Assembly (NCBI GenBank): GCA_003635315.1
Contig: PYJD01000042.1
Location: 21,635 to 85,634 of the forward strand
Reading direction: 5' to 3'
Source of the DNA: Candidatus Poribacteria bacterium
GTDB lineage: Bacteria > Poribacteria > WGA-4E > WGA-3G
Length of the DNA stretch: 64,000 bases
Numbering within the stretch: position 1 is the stretch's first letter; the number at the start of each line of letters is the position of its first letter. A program made the position numbers and the translations under genes. Positions 1 through 7,885 of the stretch are shown piece by piece. The notes below the pieces were generated by a model. That model was not told the DNA's origin. It ran no database searches and saw only the letters and a list, made by a program, of their open reading frames with translations.

Positions 1-410
1 TTTCGCTGTGTGCTTTCATCGCGCAATAACGGGACCATGATTTCTGAAACCTGTGCATCATTGATTTCATCTACTACTGCCCCATAGATATACTGAGTTA
101 TCAGTGGATAGGCGTAGGCACTCGAAAACCACGCGTAAAGGTATCCCGCAATTTCCCTATTTGCAGGAACGACTCGGATGATGTGTTGATTTGCTGTCCA
201 GCCTTGCAAATGTTTAGGAACTATTGTTACTTTTGTAATTGTCCCAACTACATGTAATGAGAGTCATGTTTTCACGAAGTGTTAATTCATCCTTAATTCT
301 GTTCCCGTGCTGTGTTAGAGACAGATATTTTTTGTTGTTTGGTTCTAACTCAAATATCTGTTTGCTCCAATAAAAGGGACACCGCTCCCTTCTTCAACAT
401 AGCCCCATAT
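1..410 (-). pseudogene. Decayed type I restriction specificity subunit (HsdS-like), cut by window edge
   Basis: Reverse-strand translation gives three blocks that join into one HsdS-type target-recognition domain but lie in different frames. The first block, about 410-350, reads EEGSGVPFIGANRYLS and then stops. The second, about 360-245, contains FELEPNNKKYLSLTQHG and ends near MTLITC. The third, about 250-1, contains VTIVPKHLQGWTANQHIIRV and later YGAVVDEINDAQV. The order and the GTI-KV-IVPKHLQGW and YGAVV-EI signatures are typical of HsdS proteins. At least two frameshifts are needed, near 350 and near 245, and an in-frame TAA precedes the first block. The C-terminal end lies beyond the left edge. 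No hsdM or hsdR gene is visible, so this looks like a relic. Sequencing error is possible but would have to occur twice. Confidence 0.6.
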
Positions 411-420
411 TTAATTGCAG

Positions 421-645
421 TTAAATCATCTTTATATGATTCTTCAAAATCTCTACTAACCTTTTCAAATCTATATGTGGATCTGAGAGTGCTTGTTCCA
501 GTATAAACTTTTCAACTTCAATAGATCGTTTCGGATCAAACTCTCTGAGTTTCCTAAATGCATCAACATGATTAGATTTACACTCAAAAAATCTTTGAAC
601 GTCTTTAAATCTTGAATCTTCTTGTGTTGGTAGTGGTAGATGAGT
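421..645 (-). pseudogene. C-terminal remnant of an unidentified protein
   Basis: An open stretch of 74 codons ends with TAA at 421-423 and follows an in-frame TGA at 646-648. It has no plausible ATG, GTG or TTG start near its beginning. The residues look like a genuine protein tail, with an amphipathic segment (FDPKRSIEVEKFILEQALSD) and a basic end (ILKNHIKMI). I do not recognise the family. It lies between the methyltransferase gene and the HsdS relic, so it may be the remaining 3' end of another restriction or defence gene removed by deletion. Confidence 0.35.
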
Positions 646-686
646 TCAACCTATTTTGAATTAGGACTATTCAGTAACTGACAATC

Positions 687-2402
687 CTAAAAATCAAATA
701 ACGTCGGCTGCATCTGTTTACCTGTCCACGGGTTTGCAAGCGATGGCAATTGCAGAATCCGATTCGGGTCTTGGTCGTTACGGAAATACTCTTCAACTGA
801 AAAACACTGGATAGGTGGATACTCAGACACACCGATCTTGACAGGTTCTAACGTATGTGTCCAATTTCGTTGCGCGTTTTGCGCGTCAAGCGTGATAAGG
901 ATACCCATCGCTGCGTTTTCGTTGCGGACATTTGCATGAAGCCGATCATACTTTGCTTTTTGTGAGCCTGAGGCACCGGTGACCTGCACGATAATTGCTT
1001 TACGATCCATATTATCAGGTTTATAGTGTAGCATCCCGAATCCGTCTATACCATCATCACCAACTTTCTTTGGATTGGCAGCGAACCCGTCAATAAGCGA
1101 AACCGCCCAATCCTGAAATTTGAAATGATCAGTCTTTGCCAGTTGTGTCGCGGTGTCCATATCAATAGGGATTCCTTGCACCGGAAAAGCGTCTCTACCA
1201 TGCAGTTTGATGCGATGTTCATTGATTAAACGGAGCGCGAAAGGAAGGATATCAATACCGATAACATCACGACCATTGATGAGAGCTGCTTCAACTGTCG
1301 TGCCGCATCCTGCAAAGGGGTCAAGCACAACATCGCCAGGGTTAGAGGAGGCTTTAATGAATAGTTCATAGAGTGCTATAGGTTTTTGAGTCGGAAAGTG
1401 GAGATTCTCTGTTGAATCACCTACATTTTCTATATCTGTTATAAGATCTTGTATCCTGCGCCCATGAGATATTGATAAATATCGCTTAAATCTTGGAACT
1501 TTACCTTTTTTAGTCTTAGGCCAATGGATTAGGTCCTTTTCGTCTAATATATCTAACTTTTCATGAACTGAAAGTGATTCATAATTTTCAGGAGGTTCAA
1601 TACCTGCAGGCCAAGATTCTCTGCGCGGTGCAGCCCAATGCCTACCCTTACCAACATCACTTGGATTTATACCTCGCCAAGGTTTGCCAGATTCACCTTT
1701 TTGGGTAGCACCAGGACCAGTTAAAGTAATAGGTTGATAGAGTCCTCTTTCATCTTCATTTTTGAAATGTTTCTTTATATACTCTGGTTTATATTCCGCG
1801 TGGATTGGATTCCATACATGTTGCCCGTCCTTGCGATAAAAAAGTATTGTATCATGAATTCTTCCATATTGATTACTAATATGTGATTTAGTTCGCTGCC
1901 ACACAATCTCGTTTAGATAGTTATCAATATTAAAAATAGCATCCATGATTAGTTTCAGGTAATGACTCGCATACGGATCACAATGTAGATAAATGCTACC
2001 TCCGTCACTCAAAATGCGGTGCATCACAAACAATCGTTCTGCCATATAGGAAGTATATGACAACATCTTGCTCTGCGGGATCAACACCTCAAACCCAGCA
2101 ATCACTCTTGATGCGGGGTTTGCCACAGCATTTTTGAGCCGTTGCACACGTTCAGCTGATTGCTCATCCCAGAGCCACACATCGTCAAAAGCCTTGATTT
2201 GTGCTTCAGTTTTCAACCCAGAGTCCTTGAAGATGTTATTGTATCTGCGGTCAGAGTTAAAAGGCGGGTCCAGGCAAATAAGGTTTACGCTGTTTTCGGG
2301 GAAATTTGCCATGATGTCAAGGCAGTCGCCGTAGTACAAGGTGTTTGGTTGGAATTGTATGTTCATATTTTTGTGCTTCATCAAAAATGTCAACTGCTCC
2401 AC
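687..2402 (-). CDS. Site-specific DNA methyltransferase (beta-class N6/N4) with C-terminal nuclease-like domain
   Basis: It should transfer a methyl group from S-adenosylmethionine to an exocyclic amino group of adenine or cytosine in DNA. The catalytic motif IV is DPPF at residues 45-48, and the S-adenosylmethionine motif I is DPFAGCGTT around 361-369. This catalytic-first order is that of beta-class enzymes. The last ~150 residues hold a restriction-endonuclease-like segment, with GDDGIDG around 448-454 and IIVQVTG around 470-476. Relatives usually have a lysine (QVK) where this protein has threonine, so cutting activity is doubtful. The 571-residue reading begins at a GTG 10 bases after the upstream stop. 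ATG codons at 2379-2381 and 2364-2366 are alternatives, and none has a clear ribosome site. It is the last gene of an apparent three-gene unit with two membrane proteins. Specificity cannot be read from sequence. Confidence 0.85.
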   Translation of the reverse strand: MEQLTFLMKHKNMNIQFQPNTLYYGDCLDIMANFPENSVNLICLDPPFNSDRRYNNIFKDSGLKTEAQIKAFDDVWLWDEQSAERVQRLKNAVANPASRVIAGFEVLIPQSKMLSYTSYMAERLFVMHRILSDGGSIYLHCDPYASHYLKLIMDAIFNIDNYLNEIVWQRTKSHISNQYGRIHDTILFYRKDGQHVWNPIHAEYKPEYIKKHFKNEDERGLYQPITLTGPGATQKGESGKPWRGINPSDVGKGRHWAAPRRESWPAGIEPPENYESLSVHEKLDILDEKDLIHWPKTKKGKVPRFKRYLSISHGRRIQDLITDIENVGDSTENLHFPTQKPIALYELFIKASSNPGDVVLDPFAGCGTTVEAALINGRDVIGIDILPFALRLINEHRIKLHGRDAFPVQGIPIDMDTATQLAKTDHFKFQDWAVSLIDGFAANPKKVGDDGIDGFGMLHYKPDNMDRKAIIVQVTGASGSQKAKYDRLHANVRNENAAMGILITLDAQNAQRNWTHTLEPVKIGVSEYPPIQCFSVEEYFRNDQDPNRILQLPSLANPWTGKQMQPTLFDF

Positions 2403-2412
2403 GTTAGCAAAT

Positions 2413-3216
2413 CTAACGAAATATAGTAGCGATGTTTTGTAGGAGAGGCTGCAAATAATTCCACAGCCAATGAAGTAGAGGTTTTAAAATAGCGTTACCA
2501 AAGGCAAAATCTAAAATAACAAAAATAACCCCCACAACACCGATAATATAATTTTTCTTGCTGATAATGTAATTTTTCTTGCTCCAGAATTCGCTACGAC
2601 TTTGGTTATGAGGGTGTTCTGGAGTTTGATTATTATCCTTTTCCTGTATACTACTATCGTCTTTAGGTACATCTAATCCATTATCAAACCTAACTATTTG
2701 AACAGACTCTTCATCCATCTCATAACGGTATTTAGCGTTGTTTTGAGACAACCTATGGTTTAATTTCTCCAAGGCCTCCTTAAAAAAACTTATATGCCTA
2801 TTACGAACAGATTCTTTGCGACTCCATAATTCGTTACCAGCGTGTGGATTCGGAATGATGTTATCAGGTATCATTATCTGAATGTGAACTATATCATATA
2901 CTACTTTCAATAAGCATTCAATGACATTAAAAAATTTCTCTGATGGAACTTCTCGTAAAAAGTCAAATACTTCATGACGATAATTAGCATTTTCAAAGCG
3001 CCTCATACCAAACTCATTCCATAAAAATATGTAAACTTCTTTGTAAATAACCTCTTCATAATTAAGAGGAAAAAATATATTAGGGAGCAGATAGCCCGGA
3101 GATATCCTCTCTACTAAATCATCTACAATGTTAACAATCTGCTCCCTCAACTTTGGAGAGACATCCAGTTCAGATTGTTGTCTTGCCCGATTTGAAAAAA
3201 ATCGCAACGAACTCAT
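2413..3216 (-). CDS. Membrane-anchored protein, possibly AbiJ-N-terminal-like
   Basis: This 267-residue protein has a soluble part of about 210 residues and one membrane helix near the C-terminus (about 223-245), so the soluble part is probably cytoplasmic and tail-anchored. The soluble part contains LREQIVNIVDDL near residue 25 and ALEKLNHRLSQNNAKYRYE near 148-166. This layout faintly recalls AbiJ N-terminal domains found in phage-defence proteins. That is an impression, not a firm match. A seven-residue tandem duplication (SKKNYII twice, about 212-225) precedes the helix. The ATG overlaps the stop of the upstream gene in a TAATG junction, which suggests coupled translation. The methyltransferase follows within 10 bases. 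The function is unknown, and context suggests a partner of the methyltransferase. Confidence 0.7.
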   Translation of the reverse strand: MSSLRFFSNRARQQSELDVSPKLREQIVNIVDDLVERISPGYLLPNIFFPLNYEEVIYKEVYIFLWNEFGMRRFENANYRHEVFDFLREVPSEKFFNVIECLLKVVYDIVHIQIMIPDNIIPNPHAGNELWSRKESVRNRHISFFKEALEKLNHRLSQNNAKYRYEMDEESVQIVRFDNGLDVPKDDSSIQEKDNNQTPEHPHNQSRSEFWSKKNYIISKKNYIIGVVGVIFVILDFAFGNAILKPLLHWLWNYLQPLLQNIATIFR

Positions 3217-3698
3217 TAGGGATCCCCTTCAGTCTGTAACTCATCTTCAGCCCTTGTATCGTAAGGTCTCTCATCCTGATTTTCTTTTGGAACTTCATCA
3301 AGTGCATTAACTGTAGGAATACGCTTTTCCTTTTTCCTTCTATTAGAGAAAAAATAAGTAACTACACCACCAAAAATTGCAGCTAAAATAATCAATAGAA
3401 TTGCCGTAATCCATGTTGTGCGTTCTTCAACCACAGCCATTCTTGTATTGATATTATTCACGCTTTTCGTTAGTTCTTTTACATTATCTGTTAGTTCTTT
3501 TTGATTATCGCTTAATACCTTTACATTTCTGGTTAAGTCCTTCACGGCATCAACAAGTTCTCGTAAATCTACTGTTTCAATATACTGTAAATCTTTTGGT
3601 TGTGTTGGTTTTTGCTGAGCGAACACAACAGAGGTAACACAAAGCATTAAGAGAATAGCAGTGGGTATCCAAAAAATACTCCACACTTTACGCATCAT
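3216..3698 (-). CDS. Small membrane protein with signal sequence, coiled coil and transmembrane helix
   Basis: The 160-residue protein starts with a hydrophobic signal-like segment (1-27, ending in VVFAQQ). A heptad-rich coiled coil follows (about 43-93, with repeats such as DNQKELTDNVKELTKSVNN), then a transmembrane helix (about 96-118), a basic stop-transfer cluster (NRRKKEKR) and an acidic tail. The coiled coil would lie outside the cytoplasm and the tail inside. An AGGAG ribosome site precedes the first ATG by four bases and the second ATG by seven. It heads the unit that continues with the 267-residue membrane protein and the methyltransferase. No family was recognised. The shape would fit a membrane sensor or scaffold. 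Confidence 0.75.
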   Translation of the reverse strand: MMRKVWSIFWIPTAILLMLCVTSVVFAQQKPTQPKDLQYIETVDLRELVDAVKDLTRNVKVLSDNQKELTDNVKELTKSVNNINTRMAVVEERTTWITAILLIILAAIFGGVVTYFFSNRRKKEKRIPTVNALDEVPKENQDERPYDTRAEDELQTEGDP

Positions 3699-3834
3699 AA
3701 ATCTCCTATGTTACTTTTGCTTCAATATAACAAGAAAAACATAACAATAAACATGGTGGAGAACAGAAACCTCTGAATATCACACGCATATTCAGCCTTG
3801 ATTCCGCCCTGCAAGTGATCTATGAAATAGAAGT

Positions 3835-4818
3835 TTAATTAGGCACGTGAATTCGTTGTCCGGTATGAGCGGATTCGTGTAATGCATCAATAACACGCAT
3901 ATTGGCTAACGAATCAGATATGGGTAGTCGGAGAGGTGTGTTATTTTCTACGGCTTCACATAGGTTTAAAATTTCCGCTGCATAAGGATTTACACCGGAG
4001 ACGGTGACAGTTTCTCCATTTACAGTGAATTGTGATTCCCCTTCACTGTTTCCCCATGCGCTTCCTACAAAAATAGTTCCTTTTGTACCAGTAACCTCAT
4101 AATTCTCACGCCATGTCCAGCCGAAACTACAGTCAAACTGACCAGTAATACCATCCCCAAAATCTAAAGTGCCGATGAGTGTTTCCCAGACATTATTAAT
4201 CGGTTCATATTTGCCAGTTGCCCATGCGGATTGGGGTTCTTGACCAATAACATAGCGAATGATGTTGATGCAGTAGCACCCTAAATCCATAACCGCACCA
4301 CCACCGAGATCCCCTCTTAATCGCCAATTCGTTCGATCCGTGAGTCCAGTTGAAAAAGTGGAACGTGCATACCGAACATCCCCGATTGCTCCCTCCTCTA
4401 TTTTCTCTTTTACTGCCAAGGTTAGCGGATGGTGTCGGTACATAAACGCTTCCATCAGGAGAATGCCAGCATTTTCTGTAGCCTGAATCATCTGTTCAAG
4501 TTGGGATGTGTTCACCGTAATCGGTTTTTCAACGAGGATACCCTTAACGCCAGAACGTACTGCTTCAAGAACATTTTTGAGATGACTCGAGGGCCAAGTA
4601 GCAATTACAAGGACATCCGGATTCTGTTTTTCCAACATTTGTCGTAGGTCGTTATAGGTGTTCTCTACATTATATTCTGTAGCAAAACGGGATAGTGCTT
4701 CAAATTTCTCATCACATGCCCCAACAATTTCGATTTCTGGTACATGACGCCATGCGTTTCCGTGCGCGGTTGAGATACCACCACATCCGACTATTGCGAC
4801 GCGATATTTATTTGCCAT
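3835..4818 (-). CDS. Gfo/Idh/MocA family oxidoreductase
   Basis: This is an NAD(P)-dependent dehydrogenase of the glucose-fructose oxidoreductase / inositol dehydrogenase family. The N-terminal Rossmann domain begins with RVAIVGCGGIS. The conserved EKP motif is present (VEKPITV), followed by the second alpha/beta domain with GGGAVMDLGCYCIN. I chose the ATG at 4816-4818 (MANKYR), because it sits directly before the Rossmann strand and has an AAGGG-type ribosome site. The open frame extends 17 codons upstream without conserved sequence. Another member of the family lies 57 bases upstream in the same direction, so the two are probably co-transcribed. The substrate is probably a sugar or polyol but cannot be assigned. 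Confidence 0.9.
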   Translation of the reverse strand: MANKYRVAIVGCGGISTAHGNAWRHVPEIEIVGACDEKFEALSRFATEYNVENTYNDLRQMLEKQNPDVLVIATWPSSHLKNVLEAVRSGVKGILVEKPITVNTSQLEQMIQATENAGILLMEAFMYRHHPLTLAVKEKIEEGAIGDVRYARSTFSTGLTDRTNWRLRGDLGGGAVMDLGCYCINIIRYVIGQEPQSAWATGKYEPINNVWETLIGTLDFGDGITGQFDCSFGWTWRENYEVTGTKGTIFVGSAWGNSEGESQFTVNGETVTVSGVNPYAAEILNLCEAVENNTPLRLPISDSLANMRVIDALHESAHTGQRIHVPN

Positions 4819-4875
4819 GGTTTTACCCTTGTTTAGATTATTATCAGAAAATGTAGGTGTAGAACGCATGTACTT

Positions 4876-5847
4876 CTACAAAGAAGAAATCTCTATAGGT
4901 TTATTCTGTTCAGCAGAGAGGTTTGCTGCGAGAGAGATTTCCAATGATTTTACTGCATCCGTATATGGACTTAAGATCTCAGAGCTATCACCACTACGTA
5001 CAGCGTTTACAAAAACTTCATCAATCGTGGGACCGGGTTCGTTCTTATCTACCCAGTTGCCATCTTCTTGAACAGATACTCTTCCCGGACTCCAATTTAT
5101 AAGTTCACCATCATAGAGGATATCAAGTACGTTTGCGTTCTCCCAACCCCCAGCATAAGCCCAAGCAGCCGTGAGCGAACCGATAGCCCCGCTACTAAAT
5201 TGAAGTGTAACGCTATTGCTATCAGGACAGTCGATTTCATTCAACGTGCGGTTTGCCTGCATTGCGTAAACAGTATCAACTTCTCCAGCAAGATTTCGCA
5301 TCATATCAATGGTATGTGTTGCCTGTTCAACTAATTGTCCACCGGATTTATTCATTTGTCGCAACCATCCATCAGGATTTCCACGACCACTTCCACACCA
5401 ATATTTGCCGATGACCATGTTAATGGTGGTGTCTTTTAGGATGGATTCAGCTATCCGTGTTGAACCGAGATACCGTAGTTGATAACCAACACAGGTGATG
5501 AGTCCTGCTTTGGTTACTGCAGCTTCTATTTCACGTGCAATGTCGATATTTATGGCAACCGGTTTTTCAACAAAGAAGGGTAATCCACGTTCAATTACCG
5601 CTAATTCAGGTTGTCCATGTACAAAAACAGGCAGACTTAAATAGATGGCATCAAGATCATCGCGTTCTAACATTTCGCGATATTCTGTGTATGGATCAGC
5701 ATTGTGTTTTTCAGCAGCATTTTCTGCTTTCTGAGCTACAATATCGCAAATAGAAACGATATTTGCACCTTCCATATCTGATAACCGATTCATGTGTCCG
5801 TTAGCATTACCACCAGATCCAATAAAGCCAATTTTTATTTCTTTCAT
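4876..5847 (-). CDS. Gfo/Idh/MocA family oxidoreductase
   Basis: A 323-residue dehydrogenase of the same broad family as its neighbours. The dinucleotide-binding start is KIGFIGSGGNANGHM, and the EKP motif occurs in FVEKPVAIN. A C-terminal segment carries GGQLVEQATHTIDMMRNL, the region that contributes the catalytic histidine in this family. A good ribosome site (AGAAAGG) lies eight bases before the ATG at 5845-5847. The family acts on sugars, inositols or amino-sugar derivatives. The actual substrate is unknown. Confidence 0.9.
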   Translation of the reverse strand: MKEIKIGFIGSGGNANGHMNRLSDMEGANIVSICDIVAQKAENAAEKHNADPYTEYREMLERDDLDAIYLSLPVFVHGQPELAVIERGLPFFVEKPVAINIDIAREIEAAVTKAGLITCVGYQLRYLGSTRIAESILKDTTINMVIGKYWCGSGRGNPDGWLRQMNKSGGQLVEQATHTIDMMRNLAGEVDTVYAMQANRTLNEIDCPDSNSVTLQFSSGAIGSLTAAWAYAGGWENANVLDILYDGELINWSPGRVSVQEDGNWVDKNEPGPTIDEVFVNAVRSGDSSEILSPYTDAVKSLEISLAANLSAEQNKPIEISSL

Positions 5848-5882
5848 ATTCTACCTTTCTGTTGTTTGAAACTGAAACATGG

Positions 5883-6125
5883 TCAAACCTGCGAATCATG
5901 TTTTTCAGACAACTGTGAGTGCAGTTTGTCGATACCTATCTGTTCGTATAACAAATTGGGTAAATCTGCACATAAGTCAGCATGTTCAATTGTGATTGCA
6001 ACAGGATTACCGTATGCATCAAGGTCTATGTAGATGTTTTCATTGATCTCTTTCGTTTCAAAAACGGGATGTGTTGAAAACTCAATAAGGGCAGTCCCAG
6101 TATCATGGTAATATTTAACTTTCAT
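5883..6125 (-). CDS. DUF2283 family protein
   Basis: An 80-residue protein starting MKVKYYHDTGTALIEFS and carrying the ETKEINENIYIDLDAYGNP segment typical of DUF2283, a small beta-rich family of unknown function often found beside toxin-antitoxin-like genes. The usual partner gene (often DUF4258) is not intact here. Only a short in-frame tail of an upstream reading frame overlaps its start codon (6122-6208). An AAAGG ribosome site lies nine bases before the ATG. It follows the two oxidoreductases only by position and is probably a separate unit. Confidence 0.75.
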   Translation of the reverse strand: MKVKYYHDTGTALIEFSTHPVFETKEINENIYIDLDAYGNPVAITIEHADLCADLPNLLYEQIGIDKLHSQLSEKHDSQV

Positions 6126-6208
6126 TCTGAAATACCTTTAAAACTTCTATCAAAGACTGCATTATGAACTGTTTCCCCATCTTCAAGTAATACAATTTCT
6201 AAGTAATA
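6122..6208 (-). pseudogene. 28-codon tail of a lost upstream gene
   Basis: Directly upstream of the DUF2283 gene, an open frame of 28 codons ends in TGA, and that stop overlaps the DUF2283 start as ATGA. The residues (LEIVLLEDGETVHNAVF and so on) look protein-like, but the frame has a TAA just before it and no start codon. ATGA coupling is typical of two-gene operons, so this may be what is left of the usual partner of the DUF2283 gene. The family cannot be named. Confidence 0.3.
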
Positions 6209-6243
6209 TTATGACATATCAACACCATTCACCCAACCCGGTA

Positions 6244-6390
6244 GGAGCGGTTTGATGAAGATTAAGTTATTAATTCAGTAATTTCTTAACGGGTGATAAA
6301 TCACCCTACTACGAACCAACCTGTTTGTAGTAAGGCAATTCATTGCCCGTCAATTACCCAAAGTATTATTTAATCTTCATGAACCGCTCC
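6244..6390. repeat. Miniature inverted-repeat element, GGAGCGGTT termini
   Basis: A stretch of about 147 bases begins GGAGCGGTTTGATGAAGATT and ends with its near-perfect inverse, AATCTTCATGAACCGCTCC. Inside are further small palindromes: GGGTGATAAATCACCC, and an arm with GGCAATTCATTGCC. It has no coding capacity. The terminal GGAGCGGTT word recurs in the hairpins at 34172-34198 and 35306-35331, so the end sequence belongs to a dispersed family in this genome. Confidence 0.7.
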
Positions 6391-6402
6391 GAATATAACA
6401 TA

Positions 6403-6515
6403 ATACCATTTCTGATATATAATGTCTCTGTTGTAGCATAAACTTTCCAGTTTGTGCCACATTCCGCTTCATTTCTAATAATAGGTAATGGGACAAAAAT
6501 TAATAGAAATGGTAT
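6403..6515. repeat. Miniature inverted-repeat element, ATACCATTTCT termini (copy 1)
   Basis: About 113 bases bounded by ATACCATTTCT and its exact inverse AGAAATGGTAT. The inner arm contains TGTAGCATAAACTTTCCAGTTTGTG, which forms a small palindrome. A second copy with the same ends and the same inner arm lies at 22048-22175 between ccmA and ccmB. It has no reading frame. Confidence 0.75.
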
Positions 6516-6639
6516 AACATGCGTATTTATGACACTTATTCACTTAGATATGGTATAACCTAATTTTGATACTAAATTTCACATTCAAATATTGGTATTT
6601 TACAACTGAAATTGATTGAAGTATAAGTAGTTGTCTTAA

Positions 6640-7851
6640 CTAACGTGCTTTAAAATTAACTTCTAATGCTTTCTCAATATCATCCCGTGGATGAACACCA
6701 AATGACTCTTCAAAGTTCTTATCAAACGCAGCCTCTTCGTCTGGGTCAGGTTGTAATGGAAGTTTGACAGGTTGACGATTCATTTGGATTGACCTATGTG
6801 CAGCAATTACCATCTCCTGATCTGCTCTACCCATCTCTCCTGTCCAGAGCGGTTTTGTATTTTCTCGGACAGCATGTCCGATACCGTCAAGCATAGTCGC
6901 AAGTGAAATTCCAGATTCGGTGATTTCTGTTTCACGGTAAGGGTTTATCCATTCAATTCTACCACCAAGAGATTCGGGGAGATCGACAAAAATACGTTGT
7001 AAAACTTTGTTTTCACTGTATTCTCTTTGGAATTCGTAGGTTTGTGCCCTTCCACCATTCTGGAGATCTTCATCTGTGCATACGTTAACAGTTTCACCGC
7101 CAGATGCCCCTTGGTTGCCATTTGTAATGATTGTTCCGCGTTCACCACATGTCTCAAATCCAACAAGTTTGTTCCGTCCGAGACAACCGTTCTTGTTCCC
7201 TACCATGGCAATGCCAATTCCACTGTTTTCGAAATCGACTGAATAGAATTCTAAACCTTCATGAGTGAAATCCCGCTTTGCCCGGTCAATGTAAGGGACA
7301 ACAGGCATTGAATGCCCTATACTACTGACCGATATTGGAGCAGCATTCATACGGCACCTTATTGCTGCGAGACCATGATAACCTGTTGTTGAAAAAAGCC
7401 TATAGCATTTATGGACTGGACCGATCACATTTTCCTGAATAAGTTTGCAGACAAACTGTTCTACCGGAACAAATGGGAAGTTTTCTGATGTTTGCAGTAT
7501 GACCCCGTTTGATGCAGCATCGTCTATCATCATATCCATCAAACCGAGTGTCGGTGCCAGTCCTGTTTCAACGTTATGGGGTATACCACGACGGGACAGG
7601 TAACATGAAACAGTATGGTGTAACTGCACTGGAACAACAACATCGCAAACATCAGGTGACATCTCGTCAACAAGTTTGCGGACATCGGTGAATGCTTTAA
7701 CACCAAATCTTGCGGCACCTGCTTCTGCTGATTCCTGATGCGCATCACATACTGCAACGATTTCAAATGTGTCTTTGAGGGCAGCGGCTGTTGATAAATG
7801 TGCTGAACCGCGTCTTCCGTGACCAATTAATGCGTATTTTAAACGTGACAT
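6640..7851 (-). CDS. Gfo/Idh/MocA family oxidoreductase (long form)
   Basis: The 403-residue protein begins SRLKYALIGHGRRGSAH, a Rossmann start in which GHGRRG replaces the usual GxGxxG spacing. The position normally holding EKP reads VETGLAPT, so the family lysine is missing and the protein has diverged. A long C-terminal domain follows. The member is longer than the two paralogues at 3835-5847. An AGGAAG-type ribosome site lies upstream of the ATG. The WD40 gene upstream ends 34 bases before it, so they may be one transcript. The missing lysine raises doubt about ordinary dehydrogenase chemistry. Confidence 0.85.
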   Translation of the reverse strand: MSRLKYALIGHGRRGSAHLSTAAALKDTFEIVAVCDAHQESAEAGAARFGVKAFTDVRKLVDEMSPDVCDVVVPVQLHHTVSCYLSRRGIPHNVETGLAPTLGLMDMMIDDAASNGVILQTSENFPFVPVEQFVCKLIQENVIGPVHKCYRLFSTTGYHGLAAIRCRMNAAPISVSSIGHSMPVVPYIDRAKRDFTHEGLEFYSVDFENSGIGIAMVGNKNGCLGRNKLVGFETCGERGTIITNGNQGASGGETVNVCTDEDLQNGGRAQTYEFQREYSENKVLQRIFVDLPESLGGRIEWINPYRETEITESGISLATMLDGIGHAVRENTKPLWTGEMGRADQEMVIAAHRSIQMNRQPVKLPLQPDPDEEAAFDKNFEESFGVHPRDDIEKALEVNFKAR

Positions 7852-7885
7852 ATCTTACACCTACTTCCTTTGAGATGTCTATCAA

